From Ancylobacter sp. IITR112 (lineage in GTDB: Bacteria > Pseudomonadota > Alphaproteobacteria > Rhizobiales > Xanthobacteraceae), in contig NZ_JBGCUS010000002.1 in NCBI RefSeq assembly GCF_041415945.1, forward strand, positions 62,001 through 126,000: a DNA stretch of 64,000 nucleotides, written 5' to 3'. Below are positions 1 through 8,497 of this stretch, piece by piece (the first letter of the stretch is position 1; every line of letters begins with the position of its first letter). Position numbers and translations under genes: made by a program. The notes beneath the pieces were generated by a model. The model did not search any database. It saw only the letters and a program-made list of their open reading frames with translations, and had not been told where the DNA came from.

Positions 1-5
1 CCGCC

Positions 6-908
6 GTGCCCGGCTGGGCGATCCCGCGCGCGCATGTCGAGGATCCGGCCGAGGCTGCCTATCTGGCCGGCGCGGCGTTGAATTCACTCGACAATCTCGT
101 GCGTGCCGAGCCCACCTGGGCTGGCGCCTGGCGCCGGCGGCTTGCCCTGCGCGCCGCGGCGGCGACCGGCCGGCTGCTTGGTCATCGCGAGGACGAGGCG
201 GCGCTGCGCGACGCCTGGCACCTGCGCCCCGCCGGCGCCGATCCCGGGCCGGCCGGCAATGTCCTGGCGGCGTGGCGACGGCTTGCTTCCCGCTCGCCGG
301 CGATCGACGGCGACGGGCTGCGCGCGATCGTCGGCCTGCTCGGCCTCGCCTGGAGCGACAGGTTTGCCGCGATCCCCGAGTTCGTCGCCGAGCACGCGCG
401 CGCGAGCCGGCCGGCCCCGCTGGTCGCCGCGACTGTGGCTGACGAGGTTGCGGCAAGCGGTCCTCAGGCCGAGGCGCTGGCCTGGTGGTGCGCCGATCTG
501 GCGCTCGCCGCGCGTTTCCGGTGGCCTTTCGCCGTGCCGATCCTGGCGACGCAGATCCATGCGCCGCTGCTGCGCGGCGGCCCAAGCCGGAGGCGCCTGC
601 GGCCGGGAGAGGAGGGGTTTGCGCGCGCGGCCTGTGTCGCGGCCGCGGCGGGCGGGGCGGAGGCCTGCCGGCTCGCCGGCGAGATCGCCGCCCGCGGCCG
701 GCGCCTCGAGGCGGCGACGCCGAAGCTGCGGACAAAGGGGGCAGGGGAGGCGATCCGGCTTCTGCTCGACGACGACGCGGTGTTGGGATCGCTGACGACG
801 CCGGCGCTGTCGCGCTGGGCGGCGCGACGGCTGTTCGACCGCCTGCACACGCTCGGCGCGGTGCGCGAGCTCAGCGGCAGGCCGAGCTTCCGGCTCTACG
901 GATTGTAG
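6..908 (+). CDS. DUF1403 family protein (5' end possibly outside window)
   Basis: This is an alanine/arginine-rich 300-residue protein of the DUF1403 type, a family of unknown function that I know from rhizobial plasmids and islands. I recognise it by its overall helical character, the internal AWWCADLALAARFRWPFAVP stretch and its position directly before an ScpB-like gene. The GTG at position 6 is only the first start visible in the window; the frame is open back to position 3, so the true start may lie upstream. It ends 2 bp before the next ATG, so the two genes are almost certainly co-transcribed. No catalytic motif is visible. Confidence 0.7.
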   Translation: MPGWAIPRAHVEDPAEAAYLAGAALNSLDNLVRAEPTWAGAWRRRLALRAAAATGRLLGHREDEAALRDAWHLRPAGADPGPAGNVLAAWRRLASRSPAIDGDGLRAIVGLLGLAWSDRFAAIPEFVAEHARASRPAPLVAATVADEVAASGPQAEALAWWCADLALAARFRWPFAVPILATQIHAPLLRGGPSRRRLRPGEEGFARAACVAAAAGGAEACRLAGEIAARGRRLEAATPKLRTKGAGEAIRLLLDDDAVLGSLTTPALSRWAARRLFDRLHTLGAVRELSGRPSFRLYGL

Positions 909-910
909 CC

Positions 911-1636
911 ATGGCACGCCGGCGTCGCGCAGAGGGAGTTCTCGACACCGAGCTCGCCGAGCTTCCGCCGGAGCTGCGCTGGCGCGAATGGGTCGCGCGG
1001 GTCGAGGCGGTGATCTTCGCGGCGCCCGGTCCGGTCGAGCGCGAGACGCTCGCCCGTGTGGTCGGCCGCGCCTGCAGCATCGAGCTCGTCATCGACGACA
1101 TCCGCGAAAATTTGCGCGGTCACGCCTACGACCTGGTTTCGGTCGCCGGCGGCTGGCAGCTGCGTTCGCGGCCGCGCTACGCCGAGGCGATCCATGCCGC
1201 CTTCGGCTCGACGCCGGCGCCGGTGCAGCTCTCCCAGGGCGAGATGCTGGTGCTGGCCTGCATCGCCTACCACCAGCCGGTGACGCGGGCCGAGCTCGGC
1301 GAGATGATCGGCAAGCAGGTCAGCCGCGACACCATCGCCGAGCTGCGCGCGCTCGGCTTCATCGCCGCCGGCCCGCGCAGCCCGCAGCCGGGCGCGCCAT
1401 ACACTTATGTCACGACGAAGGGGTTTCTGTCTCATTTCGGCCTCGACACGCTGCGCGACCTGCCCGACATGGAGGCGCTGGAGGATGCCGGCCTGCTCAG
1501 CAAAGACACGCTGCTGGCCGATGATATTCCGCTGGGGCTCATGGCGGGCGAGGGAGACGAGGAGGACCTGGACGGAGACGACGTCACGGATGACGAGCCT
1601 TACGACCTCGACGACGGATCAGGTGGGAACGGATGA
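911..1636 (+). CDS. scpB: ScpB-like segregation and condensation protein
   Basis: A 241-residue ScpB-family protein. ScpB subunits form paired winged-helix domains that bind the ScpA kleisin in SMC condensin complexes. The recognisable parts are the N-terminal helix that sets up the first winged helix (VEAVIFAAPGPVERETLARV, about residues 28-47) and the second winged helix around QLSQGEMLVLACIAYHQPVT and GEMIGKQVSRDTIAELRALG. The C-terminal tail is strongly acidic (DEEDLDGDDVTDDEPYDLDD). No scpA or smc gene is visible, and the pairing with DUF1403 suggests an accessory copy carried by a mobile replicon rather than the housekeeping gene. The ATG at 911 follows the preceding stop by 2 bp; a longer in-frame extension upstream overlaps the DUF1403 gene and is rejected. 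Confidence 0.8.
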   Translation: MARRRRAEGVLDTELAELPPELRWREWVARVEAVIFAAPGPVERETLARVVGRACSIELVIDDIRENLRGHAYDLVSVAGGWQLRSRPRYAEAIHAAFGSTPAPVQLSQGEMLVLACIAYHQPVTRAELGEMIGKQVSRDTIAELRALGFIAAGPRSPQPGAPYTYVTTKGFLSHFGLDTLRDLPDMEALEDAGLLSKDTLLADDIPLGLMAGEGDEEDLDGDDVTDDEPYDLDDGSGGNG

Positions 1637-1785
1637 CCGTTGTTGACGATCACGACGAAGACGGCCCCATGAGCGTGCGCGAACATCACCTCGTCGTCGC
1701 GACGGCAAGCCGCTGATCCGATGCTGAGCTGCACGGCGGCCGTTGAGACATAAGCCTCAAGAAGCTGCTTCCGCGAATATCTGCC

Positions 1786-3354
1786 CTAATGCTGGTTGCC
1801 CGTGGGAGCCACCGGCGCGGATTTGTTCAGCGACGCCAGAGGATGGCGGAAGTAGTGTTCGTTCATGATCTTGGTGATCGCGCCCGATTTCGCCAGCCCA
1901 AGATAGGCGCGCACAGCGTCGCCATCTCTCCATACGATCTCAAACCTCGGATCGGCGGCCTGATCCGCGAGCCACGCGGCCGCGTCGGGGCGGAAGCGGC
2001 CATTGCTCCAGAACTCGAAGGAAAATGAGCGGCCCGCGTAGCGGCCGGCAGCCGAGAGCGCTTCGTAGATTACAGGCACCCGATCCTCTCGCCATCTTCT
2101 GACCTGATCGAGGGTCACCATGTTGCCCGGCACCTTCGCCTTGCATTCAATCGCCAGGACCGATTTTCCGTCCGGCCGATCTAGCAGGACATCGATGTCG
2201 GCCGCGCGCCGGGTCAGAGGGTCCTTGACCTGTACACCGGCCTTCACGAAGCCGCCGTCGACCTCTTTGACCAGATAGGCCACGGCGAGTTCGAAGAGGG
2301 CGCCGCGGAGGTTGTCGGCGGCGCCTTCTATCCGGGTCAGCTCGCGGAGCACCTTGTCCAAGTGCTCCGGATTGACGGCGACTGTCGCTCCGAGGTTGGT
2401 CAGCATGTCGACTAACTCATGGAGGGCCCGGGCGATGATATCGCCGAGCAACTGCGCCGTTGTCGTCGGCAGCATTCCCTTTTGCTTGGCGAGGCTGTGG
2501 CCGTCCGCGGTGAAGGCCTCTGCGACTAGGAAAGGCATAATTGGCGGGAATGTCGGCAAGGCGGAGGCCATGTCGTGCTTGCGCACCATCGCCGCGACGG
2601 CGGACGCGTCCAGGAGGCCGCGTAGATTGATGTCAGCGACAACGAAACCCGGCTTGAGCCCTACTTCGCCGGCCCTGGCCAAAGGACGGATGTAAGACGG
2701 CCCAGAGAGGTCCCAGGCGATCGAGGAGACCTCGGGCGCCGGGTCTTCGCCGCGAATCCGGGTCTGCTGATAGCTCGTGAAGCCCAGCTTCCTCATCCAG
2801 TCACGCACGCCTTCGAGCGCGACGGATTCGGCAAGCATGCGAGCGCGCAGGACTTCAGGCGTATCGCACTGATAGACATGCGGCCGGAACTTCACATAGG
2901 TCTCTTCGCCGATTTCCTCGATCTCGAGGAGCTGGATGGCGATGAGCCGATCGAGAAGATGGCGAGGTGGGTATTGCCCTTTGCGAGAGGCAGGCGCGCC
3001 GCACACGCCCGGAAAGTCGATAAGGCGGACACGCCCGCCGCGAGCTTTCATGCCCGTGACTGCTGCCCAATAGGCGGCCCCGCCGCGCTGGAACGCGCGC
3101 TCGACGGCAAGCCAAAATGGGGCATCGCCGAACTGGTCGCCGAGGTAGAGAAAACGCGCATTGTGCTGGAATCGCACGCCGGCAAGCTTCACGACGTCGA
3201 AATCTCGCGCGCCGCGCGCAATGCGTTGACGCGCCGCGTCGGCGGAGACACCCTCTGCGACGAGCCGCTCAACCAGCTCGGTGCTCAGGGACGGCCCGAC
3301 CTTGCGCAGCACGCTTGTCAGGGATTCAGCACGTGGCGAGAGAAGGTTTGTCAC
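1786..3354 (-). CDS. Protein with C-terminal PD-(D/E)XK nuclease-like domain
   Basis: A 522-residue protein of no family I can name. The N-terminal 110 residues look like a winged-helix region (VLRKVGPSLSTELVERLVAEGVSADAARQRIARG, read in pieces). The C-terminal part has the layout of a PD-(D/E)XK restriction-endonuclease fold: Glu355 in GALFELAVAYLV, Asp388 in ADIDVLL and Glu403-x-Lys405 in LAIECKAK. This suggests a DNA-targeting or effector nuclease. It lies 192 bp downstream of two other minus-strand genes that also carry nuclease-like cores, so the three may form one defence locus. An AT-rich stretch with a TATAAA-like hexamer sits just upstream of its ATG at 3354, so it may also have its own promoter. 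The middle third (residues 110-340) is unassigned. Confidence 0.6.
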   Translation of the reverse strand: MTNLLSPRAESLTSVLRKVGPSLSTELVERLVAEGVSADAARQRIARGARDFDVVKLAGVRFQHNARFLYLGDQFGDAPFWLAVERAFQRGGAAYWAAVTGMKARGGRVRLIDFPGVCGAPASRKGQYPPRHLLDRLIAIQLLEIEEIGEETYVKFRPHVYQCDTPEVLRARMLAESVALEGVRDWMRKLGFTSYQQTRIRGEDPAPEVSSIAWDLSGPSYIRPLARAGEVGLKPGFVVADINLRGLLDASAVAAMVRKHDMASALPTFPPIMPFLVAEAFTADGHSLAKQKGMLPTTTAQLLGDIIARALHELVDMLTNLGATVAVNPEHLDKVLRELTRIEGAADNLRGALFELAVAYLVKEVDGGFVKAGVQVKDPLTRRAADIDVLLDRPDGKSVLAIECKAKVPGNMVTLDQVRRWREDRVPVIYEALSAAGRYAGRSFSFEFWSNGRFRPDAAAWLADQAADPRFEIVWRDGDAVRAYLGLAKSGAITKIMNEHYFRHPLASLNKSAPVAPTGNQH

Positions 3355-3500
3355 ACTGCTCTATTTATAACAGGTTCTCTTTTCGCGGGCGTCGTTTTCG
3401 CGGCTTGTCGGCGAGAAAATAAATCGATGTCTTTTCAAGCACATACGCATGACGCAACAGAGCCGATTCTTACCCTCTGTCACACCCCCTGACAAGTTTA
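3355..3500 (-). promoter_or_regulatory. AT-rich upstream region of the 1786-3354 gene
   Basis: This stretch is clearly richer in A and T than its surroundings. On the minus strand it contains TTATAAATA about 10 to 20 bases before the ATG of the nuclease-like gene. The octamer tttcgcgg occurs twice, separated by short spacing, on the plus strand. A promoter here is likely, but no convincing -35 hexamer at normal spacing was found. Confidence 0.3.
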
Positions 3501-3546
3501 GGGGTCACAAGCACTTCCTTGGCCTGCGTGAGCGCTCGCTCCCGCC

Positions 3547-4137
3547 TCAACGCGAAACGGCAGCTGTCGGTTTGCGGGCGACCCGGGGGTTGCGGGGCTG
3601 CACATCGACCGCCAAGACCTGGTCCCGGACCTGATCCGTCAGCCGCCGGCGCAACAACCGAATGAGGTCTACCCCGGAAGTCAGCTTCGCGAGGTCCTCG
3701 CCCGTGACCACCAGCACGGTTTGGCCGGCCGCCATCGCGGTCGCGACATGAAAGAAACCGGCGGACTTCCTCGCAGGGTCTCCCGTCAGCCCTTCCAGCG
3801 CGATAAAGATGCCGCTCGATCGCCCCTTGTCCTTCAGCGTGGTTGCAAAATACCGAAGATCCCGTCCGGAGGCGGGCTTCGACCAGGCCTTGCACTCCAC
3901 GAGCAGAGGGCAGTCCATGAAGTGCAGGCCCGTCCGTTCGCGGTGGTTCCAGAAATAGAGGTCAATCTCCTCGGTCCCGTAGGCGCTCTCGACGTCCTGA
4001 TCCTCAAGATCGAGGCCCGGAACCGACAGGAAGATATCCCGGATGAGCGCTTCGAGCCGCGGGCCCTTCACCATCGGGTCGGAAGAGGCGCGGATCGCGG
4101 CCAGTTCGCTGGCGATCCAATCCGGATCGAGGGTCAT
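3547..4137 (-). CDS. Small PD-(D/E)XK nuclease-like protein
   Basis: A 196-residue protein whose central part matches a restriction-endonuclease-like core: Asp59 in EEIDLYFW, then Glu81-x-Lys83 in LLVECKAW, preceded by the helix RLEALIRDIFLSVPG. It ends in a basic tail. The ATG at 4137 overlaps the TGA of the upstream gene by 4 bp (ATGA), so the two are translationally coupled and probably act together. A longer frame extends to 4410 but lies entirely inside the neighbouring gene, so that start is rejected. The domain suggests an Mrr-like nuclease; substrate and trigger are unknown. Confidence 0.6.
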   Translation of the reverse strand: MTLDPDWIASELAAIRASSDPMVKGPRLEALIRDIFLSVPGLDLEDQDVESAYGTEEIDLYFWNHRERTGLHFMDCPLLVECKAWSKPASGRDLRYFATTLKDKGRSSGIFIALEGLTGDPARKSAGFFHVATAMAAGQTVLVVTGEDLAKLTSGVDLIRLLRRRLTDQVRDQVLAVDVQPRNPRVARKPTAAVSR

Positions 4138-5075
4138 TCGCGTGCTCCGCCGACGAACGCCGCGCGGCGCCGACGCTGGAGTATGTCCTGTTCGAACGTC
4201 CCCGCTTCGAGGCCGTTGATCACGTCGTCGACGGATATCGCGATGACGTCTGGGGTCGCGAACGAGGTTGGAGGCGACGCCGACCGATCGTGGTCGAAGA
4301 CGAGAAGGCCCAGGCTCGCATCGCTTTTTGCCAGTAATTTGCTGAGCTTGCCGACATAGAACTCCGCGTTCTTGATGACGCTTCCCGAGCCGCCCCGAAG
4401 TACCTTGCATTCAACGAGGATTGGGCCGCCCAGCGCGTAGGCGACGTCGTTGAGCCATACGACAAAGTCGACGCCGCGGTCGGCTCCTGGCTGTCCGGCC
4501 CGCTCCACATCAGCGCCCGACGCCTCAAGAACACGGCCGATGAGGCTCTCGAATTCCTCGTAGCGGTGCGGTGAACCGGGGTCCCGTAACGCTCGCAGTT
4601 CATCGCGCGCCCAGCCGAGTTTCCTCCTGTGCGCCAGGGGTGGTTCGTCACTCAACGGCGGCGGCGACTTGGCATTCCGGAGGAAGCGGGCAATGTCAGC
4701 CGCCACGTCCGGAAGGCGATCGAGGCTATCGAGCGACCGGTAGATGATGCCATGGAGGTCGGAAGGGGGCGTCCTTCCGAACGTGAACACAAGCGCCGGC
4801 TTATTCATGCCGCGCGCGACGCCGAGCTCGAAGATGGCGTTCTCGGCCTCCTGGTGTGTCAAGACAACGACGATGAAGTCGGCACTCGCGATGCCTCGCA
4901 GAATCTCATCGGTGAGCGATGCGCCGAGGGAAATGGCATTGGCCGAGAGAACGGCGACCCCGAATCCCGTGAGCATGTTGGCGATGGCTTCTGTCGCCTG
5001 GCCAGCGGGCCCGGAAACGAAGCAGGTTCGAAAGCGGGGCTCTGGCTTGGTCTCGGTCATGCCTGTCCGTCTCAA
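4134..5075 (-). CDS. TIR/deoxyribosyltransferase-like domain fused to PD-(D/E)XK nuclease-like domain
   Basis: A 313-residue two-domain protein. Residues 15-135 have the look of a TIR-like or nucleoside 2-deoxyribosyltransferase-like Rossmann domain: an opening strand FRTCFVSGP, a strand ADFIVVVLT, and the helix NAIFELGVARGMNKPALVF in which Glu83 sits where TIR and deoxyribosyltransferase enzymes keep their catalytic glutamate. Residues 172-300 look like an Mrr-type nuclease (YEEFESLIGRVLEASGADV, Asp203 in GVDFVVW, Glu222-x-Lys224 in LVECKV). The TIR-like half may bind or cleave a nucleotide such as NAD+, and the nuclease half may cut DNA; both are inferences. It is coupled by ATGA to the next nuclease-like gene. 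The start could also be Met6. Confidence 0.6.
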   Translation of the reverse strand: MRRTGMTETKPEPRFRTCFVSGPAGQATEAIANMLTGFGVAVLSANAISLGASLTDEILRGIASADFIVVVLTHQEAENAIFELGVARGMNKPALVFTFGRTPPSDLHGIIYRSLDSLDRLPDVAADIARFLRNAKSPPPLSDEPPLAHRRKLGWARDELRALRDPGSPHRYEEFESLIGRVLEASGADVERAGQPGADRGVDFVVWLNDVAYALGGPILVECKVLRGGSGSVIKNAEFYVGKLSKLLAKSDASLGLLVFDHDRSASPPTSFATPDVIAISVDDVINGLEAGTFEQDILQRRRRAAFVGGARE

Positions 5076-5257
5076 TCCGTATTCTCACCCGCAGCTTGGT
5101 TGAGAATCACATGGCTGCATGGATGCAACTTGCGCCATCCCCGGCAAGACGTCTGCGTGTCCTTCGCGGCATCGGCTCATACCCCGCAGAAGAGGGGTGT
5201 GAGCGGACGCCGACGGCGAAGCACGAGCCGGATTTCTAGAGCGGGATGTCAGCCGCG

Positions 5258-5443
5258 TTACGGGGACGAACATTGATAGGGTTCTGGGCCTCCATACCGC
5301 TGGAGCATACCAACTACAATATTTAGGGGACGCCCATTTCGGCGCGGCGTGATCGCCGGTGTGCCATCGGGCCTGGTTCGCAGCGCACTGTTTAGGGCCT
5401 CAAGGGCCCGCTCGTTGTACGAGAAGGTCATGCTTCTTGGCAT
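5258..5443 (-). CDS. Small hypothetical protein
   Basis: A 61-codon frame with plausible amino-acid composition (FSYNERALEALNSALRT, then a basic NGRPLN segment). It lies 182 bp upstream of the TIR-nuclease gene on the same strand and downstream of a hairpin that probably ends the next transcript. Met5 is an alternative start. No motif is recognised. It may be a small regulator or may not be expressed. Confidence 0.3.
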   Translation of the reverse strand: MPRSMTFSYNERALEALNSALRTRPDGTPAITPRRNGRPLNIVVGMLQRYGGPEPYQCSSP

Positions 5444-5461
5444 GTATCATGCGCCGACATA

Positions 5462-5496
5462 AGAAGAACCCCACCCAAAAGAGATGGGGTTCTTCT
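5462..5496 (-). terminator. Hairpin terminator candidate downstream of the 5568-6374 gene
   Basis: A perfect 12-bp inverted repeat (agaagaacccca at 5462-5473, tggggttcttct at 5485-5496) with an 11-base loop lies about 70 bp past the stop of the minus-strand gene. The trailing T tract on that strand is short (TCTTATGT), so termination strength is uncertain. Confidence 0.5.
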
Positions 5497-5567
5497 CGAC
5501 CGGAATGGGCATTCCGCCAGCCTTAATTCGGGCGAATGGCGGATCCAAGACCTCCTGCCCCAATTGC

Positions 5568-6374
5568 CTATGTGATGAAATCAGCTGTCCACTCAAGCAC
5601 CGCTGGATGATAAGCTTCCAGCTTCCGAACGACCGAATCCAATGGCTCACCTAAAGTCTTGTGCGACATCAAAATGAAATCGCACCAGTCTTCCGGGAAA
5701 TACATGCCCGCCCATTTTGGGCGGCGCCATTCATAATCGTTCGTCTGGCACCAAGGCTGGCCGCACTCGTCAAAGGTTCCAGCAAACCAACCAGGCGGAT
5801 TGATGTACGGCTCATCGATATGAATGGGTTTTCCAGTCTCCGGGTTCATCCATGCCGACTGGTGATCCATGCCCCTGTAACGCGGGGTCGGGGCACGGCG
5901 CCAACTTCGCGAATTGGCGGGTACCAGTCCGGTCGCATCGACGAACTGGATTGTCCGTGCAACCCGGGTGAGGTCTGACCGTGCAAATTCTTCCTGACTG
6001 AAGTTAGATGCTTCGATAAGGAAGCGATTTCCCTTCCGGCGACGAATCCGGATTCTTGGCAAGCGGCCAATTCCGCGACAGGGAAGATCGTCGACCGATC
6101 GCGATAGCGGAAGCCGAAGCGCCACCCTTTGGGTCGTACCCAGCTGCGACTCCCCCCAGTCTTGCTCGAGAATGATCTCGTGCCGCAGAGGAATCACTGA
6201 TTGATCGGAACTGTATAGTCGGAGGAAGTACTGATAACTGAGTGCACCGCTCTGGCGCGCTGCCCAGTCGAGGGCGTCGTGATAAGGAATGTTCTCACGC
6301 CGACTGATTCTTCTCGCCTTCCTCTTCAGACCGGAGACAGTCTTCGGGAACTGGCTATTGATATCGTAGCCCAT
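5568..6374 (-). CDS. Hypothetical protein with plasmid-type helical N-terminus
   Basis: A 268-residue protein of unknown function. The N-terminal 50 residues carry a helical pattern (TVSGLKRKARRISRR, then HDALDWAARQSGALSYQYFL) that I associate with hypothetical proteins of plasmids and islands, where a basic helix is followed by an A-L-x-x-x-A-R-x-x-G-Y pattern. A comparable pattern occurs in the protein at 8498-9418. The C-terminal third is rich in Trp and Pro (PPGWFAGTFDECGQPWC, WCDFIL). I chose the ATG at 6374 because the 46 codons upstream look non-coding and the helical motif begins right after it. No enzyme motif was found. Confidence 0.55.
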   Translation of the reverse strand: MGYDINSQFPKTVSGLKRKARRISRRENIPYHDALDWAARQSGALSYQYFLRLYSSDQSVIPLRHEIILEQDWGESQLGTTQRVALRLPLSRSVDDLPCRGIGRLPRIRIRRRKGNRFLIEASNFSQEEFARSDLTRVARTIQFVDATGLVPANSRSWRRAPTPRYRGMDHQSAWMNPETGKPIHIDEPYINPPGWFAGTFDECGQPWCQTNDYEWRRPKWAGMYFPEDWCDFILMSHKTLGEPLDSVVRKLEAYHPAVLEWTADFIT

Positions 6375-6942
6375 CTTCTTCGATCCATTGCCCTGCGAAG
6401 TCACCCGCCAAACACGCAAGGTCCGATCAAGAGAAGCGGAGCCAAATTCCACGTTCCATTGCCGAAATACGGCTTCGCTCGGGCGGGTGTGCAGGCCTAT
6501 GGATAGGCACAATTCAAAATACCTCCGCTATCGGGTTGCCACAAGGCTCCTTTGAACAAGATCCACAGGCGCCCGCCCGTATCGCCATATGCCGCGAGCT
6601 GGGCCAGTCGGCAGCATGTAGCCGGTCCCGCCGGTTGCGATGGATTGCGTGATGCCGGCGCTGACATCACTGCCTAGTGTCGAAGGTGCCGAAGGCCGAC
6701 GTGTCCATGACCGCTAGTCTCACCCCGTAGCCGCTTCACGTCGTGCGCATGAGGACATCGAGGGAGGGGAGTATGGAGATCCACGACGGGGCGCCCTCGA
6801 TGCCGGAACCTTCGGGAAAACCGAAAGCCGCAGCCCCGGGCGCGTCTGCCCGGAGGCCTCGCCCCAGCCCAACTGAACGCAACGCATCGGCGACAGTCTG
6901 GAACTACTTGGTTTTTTGGCATTGCCAGACCCTCTGCCCGCA
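6375..6942. other. 568-bp gap without a supported gene
   Basis: No convincing gene is seen here. One minus-strand stretch around 6550-6680 reads as protein-like (TQSIATGGTGYMLPTGP) but has no start, no family match and is bounded by stops, so it may be a remnant. The right part should hold the promoter of nothing on the minus strand, because the RES toxin gene ends at 6943. Confidence 0.4.
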
Positions 6943-7524
6943 CTAGGCGCTCCGTACGGTCACATTGAGGGATCGCAGGGCGTCAATCAGGTAGGGATTG
7001 CGCACTAAATCTGCAGCCGGCGTCGAAGTCAGCTTGGCCGGGACGGCCCGATCATACACGGCGACACATTCGGCTGACGTCAGCCTCGACGTGTAGAGAA
7101 TACCGTCGATCGCGAAACGATCGTAGAGCGCTTTGCTCAGCCGTCTGCCTGTCGCATGGCTTTTTGCTCGTGCTGCATTGGTCGATACGCCCAGTTTCAG
7201 CAGTCCGGTCGTACGGAGGTCGAGTACTGTCAGGGGATTGGTCGCGGACACCTCCGAGAAGGCCCAGGCGTCCACCTCGGTGATGTCGAGAACTCGCTTG
7301 GCTCGCCCTTCAAACCGATCCCGAATGATCGTCTCGGCAATCGCGGTCGTGATATCGCGTGCAATATAGACGAGCCTGAACGTGTTGTCGGGCGCGGAAA
7401 AGCGGGTCTGCCCAAAGCCCATGCCGAGAGGCGTCGCGGCGTGAACCTTCGGCAAGACGCGCAGATATGAGGACGGACGAAACGGAATGGCGAGTTCCGC
7501 GACGACTTTGGGATCCAACTTCAC
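6943..7524 (-). CDS. RES domain toxin (NAD+-degrading)
   Basis: A 193-residue RES-domain protein. RES toxins of Xre/MbcA-type toxin-antitoxin systems degrade NAD+ and arrest growth. The domain is recognised from FRPSSYLRVLP, GQTRFSAPDNTFRLVYIARD (Arg41, Tyr53), the helix AIAETIIRDR with Glu64, and GILYTSRLTSAECVAVYDR with the conserved serine region near 146-150. The gene begins with GTG at 7524, only 2 bp after the TGA of the antitoxin gene, the usual tight antitoxin-first order. Codons upstream of 7524 overlap the antitoxin and read as non-native, so the longer start is rejected. Confidence 0.85.
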   Translation of the reverse strand: MKLDPKVVAELAIPFRPSSYLRVLPKVHAATPLGMGFGQTRFSAPDNTFRLVYIARDITTAIAETIIRDRFEGRAKRVLDITEVDAWAFSEVSATNPLTVLDLRTTGLLKLGVSTNAARAKSHATGRRLSKALYDRFAIDGILYTSRLTSAECVAVYDRAVPAKLTSTPAADLVRNPYLIDALRSLNVTVRSA

Positions 7525-7526
7525 GG

Positions 7527-8267
7527 TCAGCCAAAATCGCGTTCGGCCGCTTCGACGACCTGAGAGATGTGTCCCTTTTTGAGACGCTCGAGCGGAGCTC
7601 CTCCGATGCTCGGCTTCGCCTGAATGAGCCACTGCCAGGCCGCACGCTGATTACCGATCAAACGCACGACCGCGGACATGCCTTCGAGAGGTCGGCCATC
7701 GACGAATTGCGCAAGAGGGAAAACATGCTTGCGTTCACCTTTGAGCAGGCCGATGACCGCCCCACGCTTCTGCCATTCGTGAAGCGTGGATCGCCGTGTG
7801 CCGAATTTGCGTTCGATCTCGCTTGGCCCCGCCACCGGGCCCGCCCAGTCTTCGAGACGAGCTGGCTCCGCGATCGCCGCGAGTCGTCGATTGCCCTCCG
7901 ACATTTCCAGCAGATCGCCCATGCCTTCACCTTGGCTGATCTCCACGGGCTTGTCCGTTTCAACCTTGAGAAGCTCATCAGAGCTTTCAGCGGCAAGGTC
8001 GGCGACCACAGATTCTATCGTTTTCCTGAGCACGCTCTCATGTGCCAGGATAAGTCTCTGTTGTTCCTCGGAAAGTCGCGCGGCCGCCGCCGCTATTGCG
8101 GCAACGACCTTGGTCCTGCCCTTCAGGGCAGACCTTGAAACCCCCGGGTTGTGGCGGGCCAACACATCGAGAATATCGGCAGCCGCTGCACGGCTCACAT
8201 TGAGGTGCAGGTCGGCTCCGGGCTTACGAGCTGTTGCGACCATCATCGCCTCCATCGGTTCATGCAT
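7527..8267 (-). CDS. Xre/MbcA/ParS-type antitoxin with extended N-terminus
   Basis: A 246-residue antitoxin whose C-terminal 65 residues carry the MbcA/ParS/Xre toxin-binding signature (FPLAQFVDGRPLEGM, then VRLIGNQRAAWQWLIQAKP, then GAPLERLKKG). Ahead of it lies a helix-turn-helix-like segment (IERKFGTRRSTLHEWQKRGAVIGL), and the first 130 residues form an additional helical region unlike the common 120-150-residue members. It should neutralise the RES toxin encoded immediately downstream and repress its own promoter. Several in-frame ATGs (codons 1, 5, 8 and 9) leave the precise start open. Confidence 0.8.
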   Translation of the reverse strand: MHEPMEAMMVATARKPGADLHLNVSRAAAADILDVLARHNPGVSRSALKGRTKVVAAIAAAAARLSEEQQRLILAHESVLRKTIESVVADLAAESSDELLKVETDKPVEISQGEGMGDLLEMSEGNRRLAAIAEPARLEDWAGPVAGPSEIERKFGTRRSTLHEWQKRGAVIGLLKGERKHVFPLAQFVDGRPLEGMSAVVRLIGNQRAAWQWLIQAKPSIGGAPLERLKKGHISQVVEAAERDFG

Positions 8268-8497
8268 AGATAGCCCTAAACGTCCGAATTGTCCAGATTG
8301 TTCGATCGCCTTGACGCGTCACCTCTCCGGCTTGCCGAGCAGTTCGAATCGCTTAAGCTGAAAGCTGGCTGATCCGGCCATGCCGTCCACACTGGCGAAG
8401 CCTTTGGGCAGGAATGAACAATCGCTTCGCATCAACCTCTCTTGAAGGTGCGCGGGCCAAGTGGACACGCCGCTACAAGCACCGCCGGAGTGGTTCG

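Noticed and set aside
6743..6946. Short plus-strand frame before the RES toxin gene
   Set aside because: 67 codons, Pro/Ala-rich, no homology recalled and convergent with the toxin gene; composition looks random.
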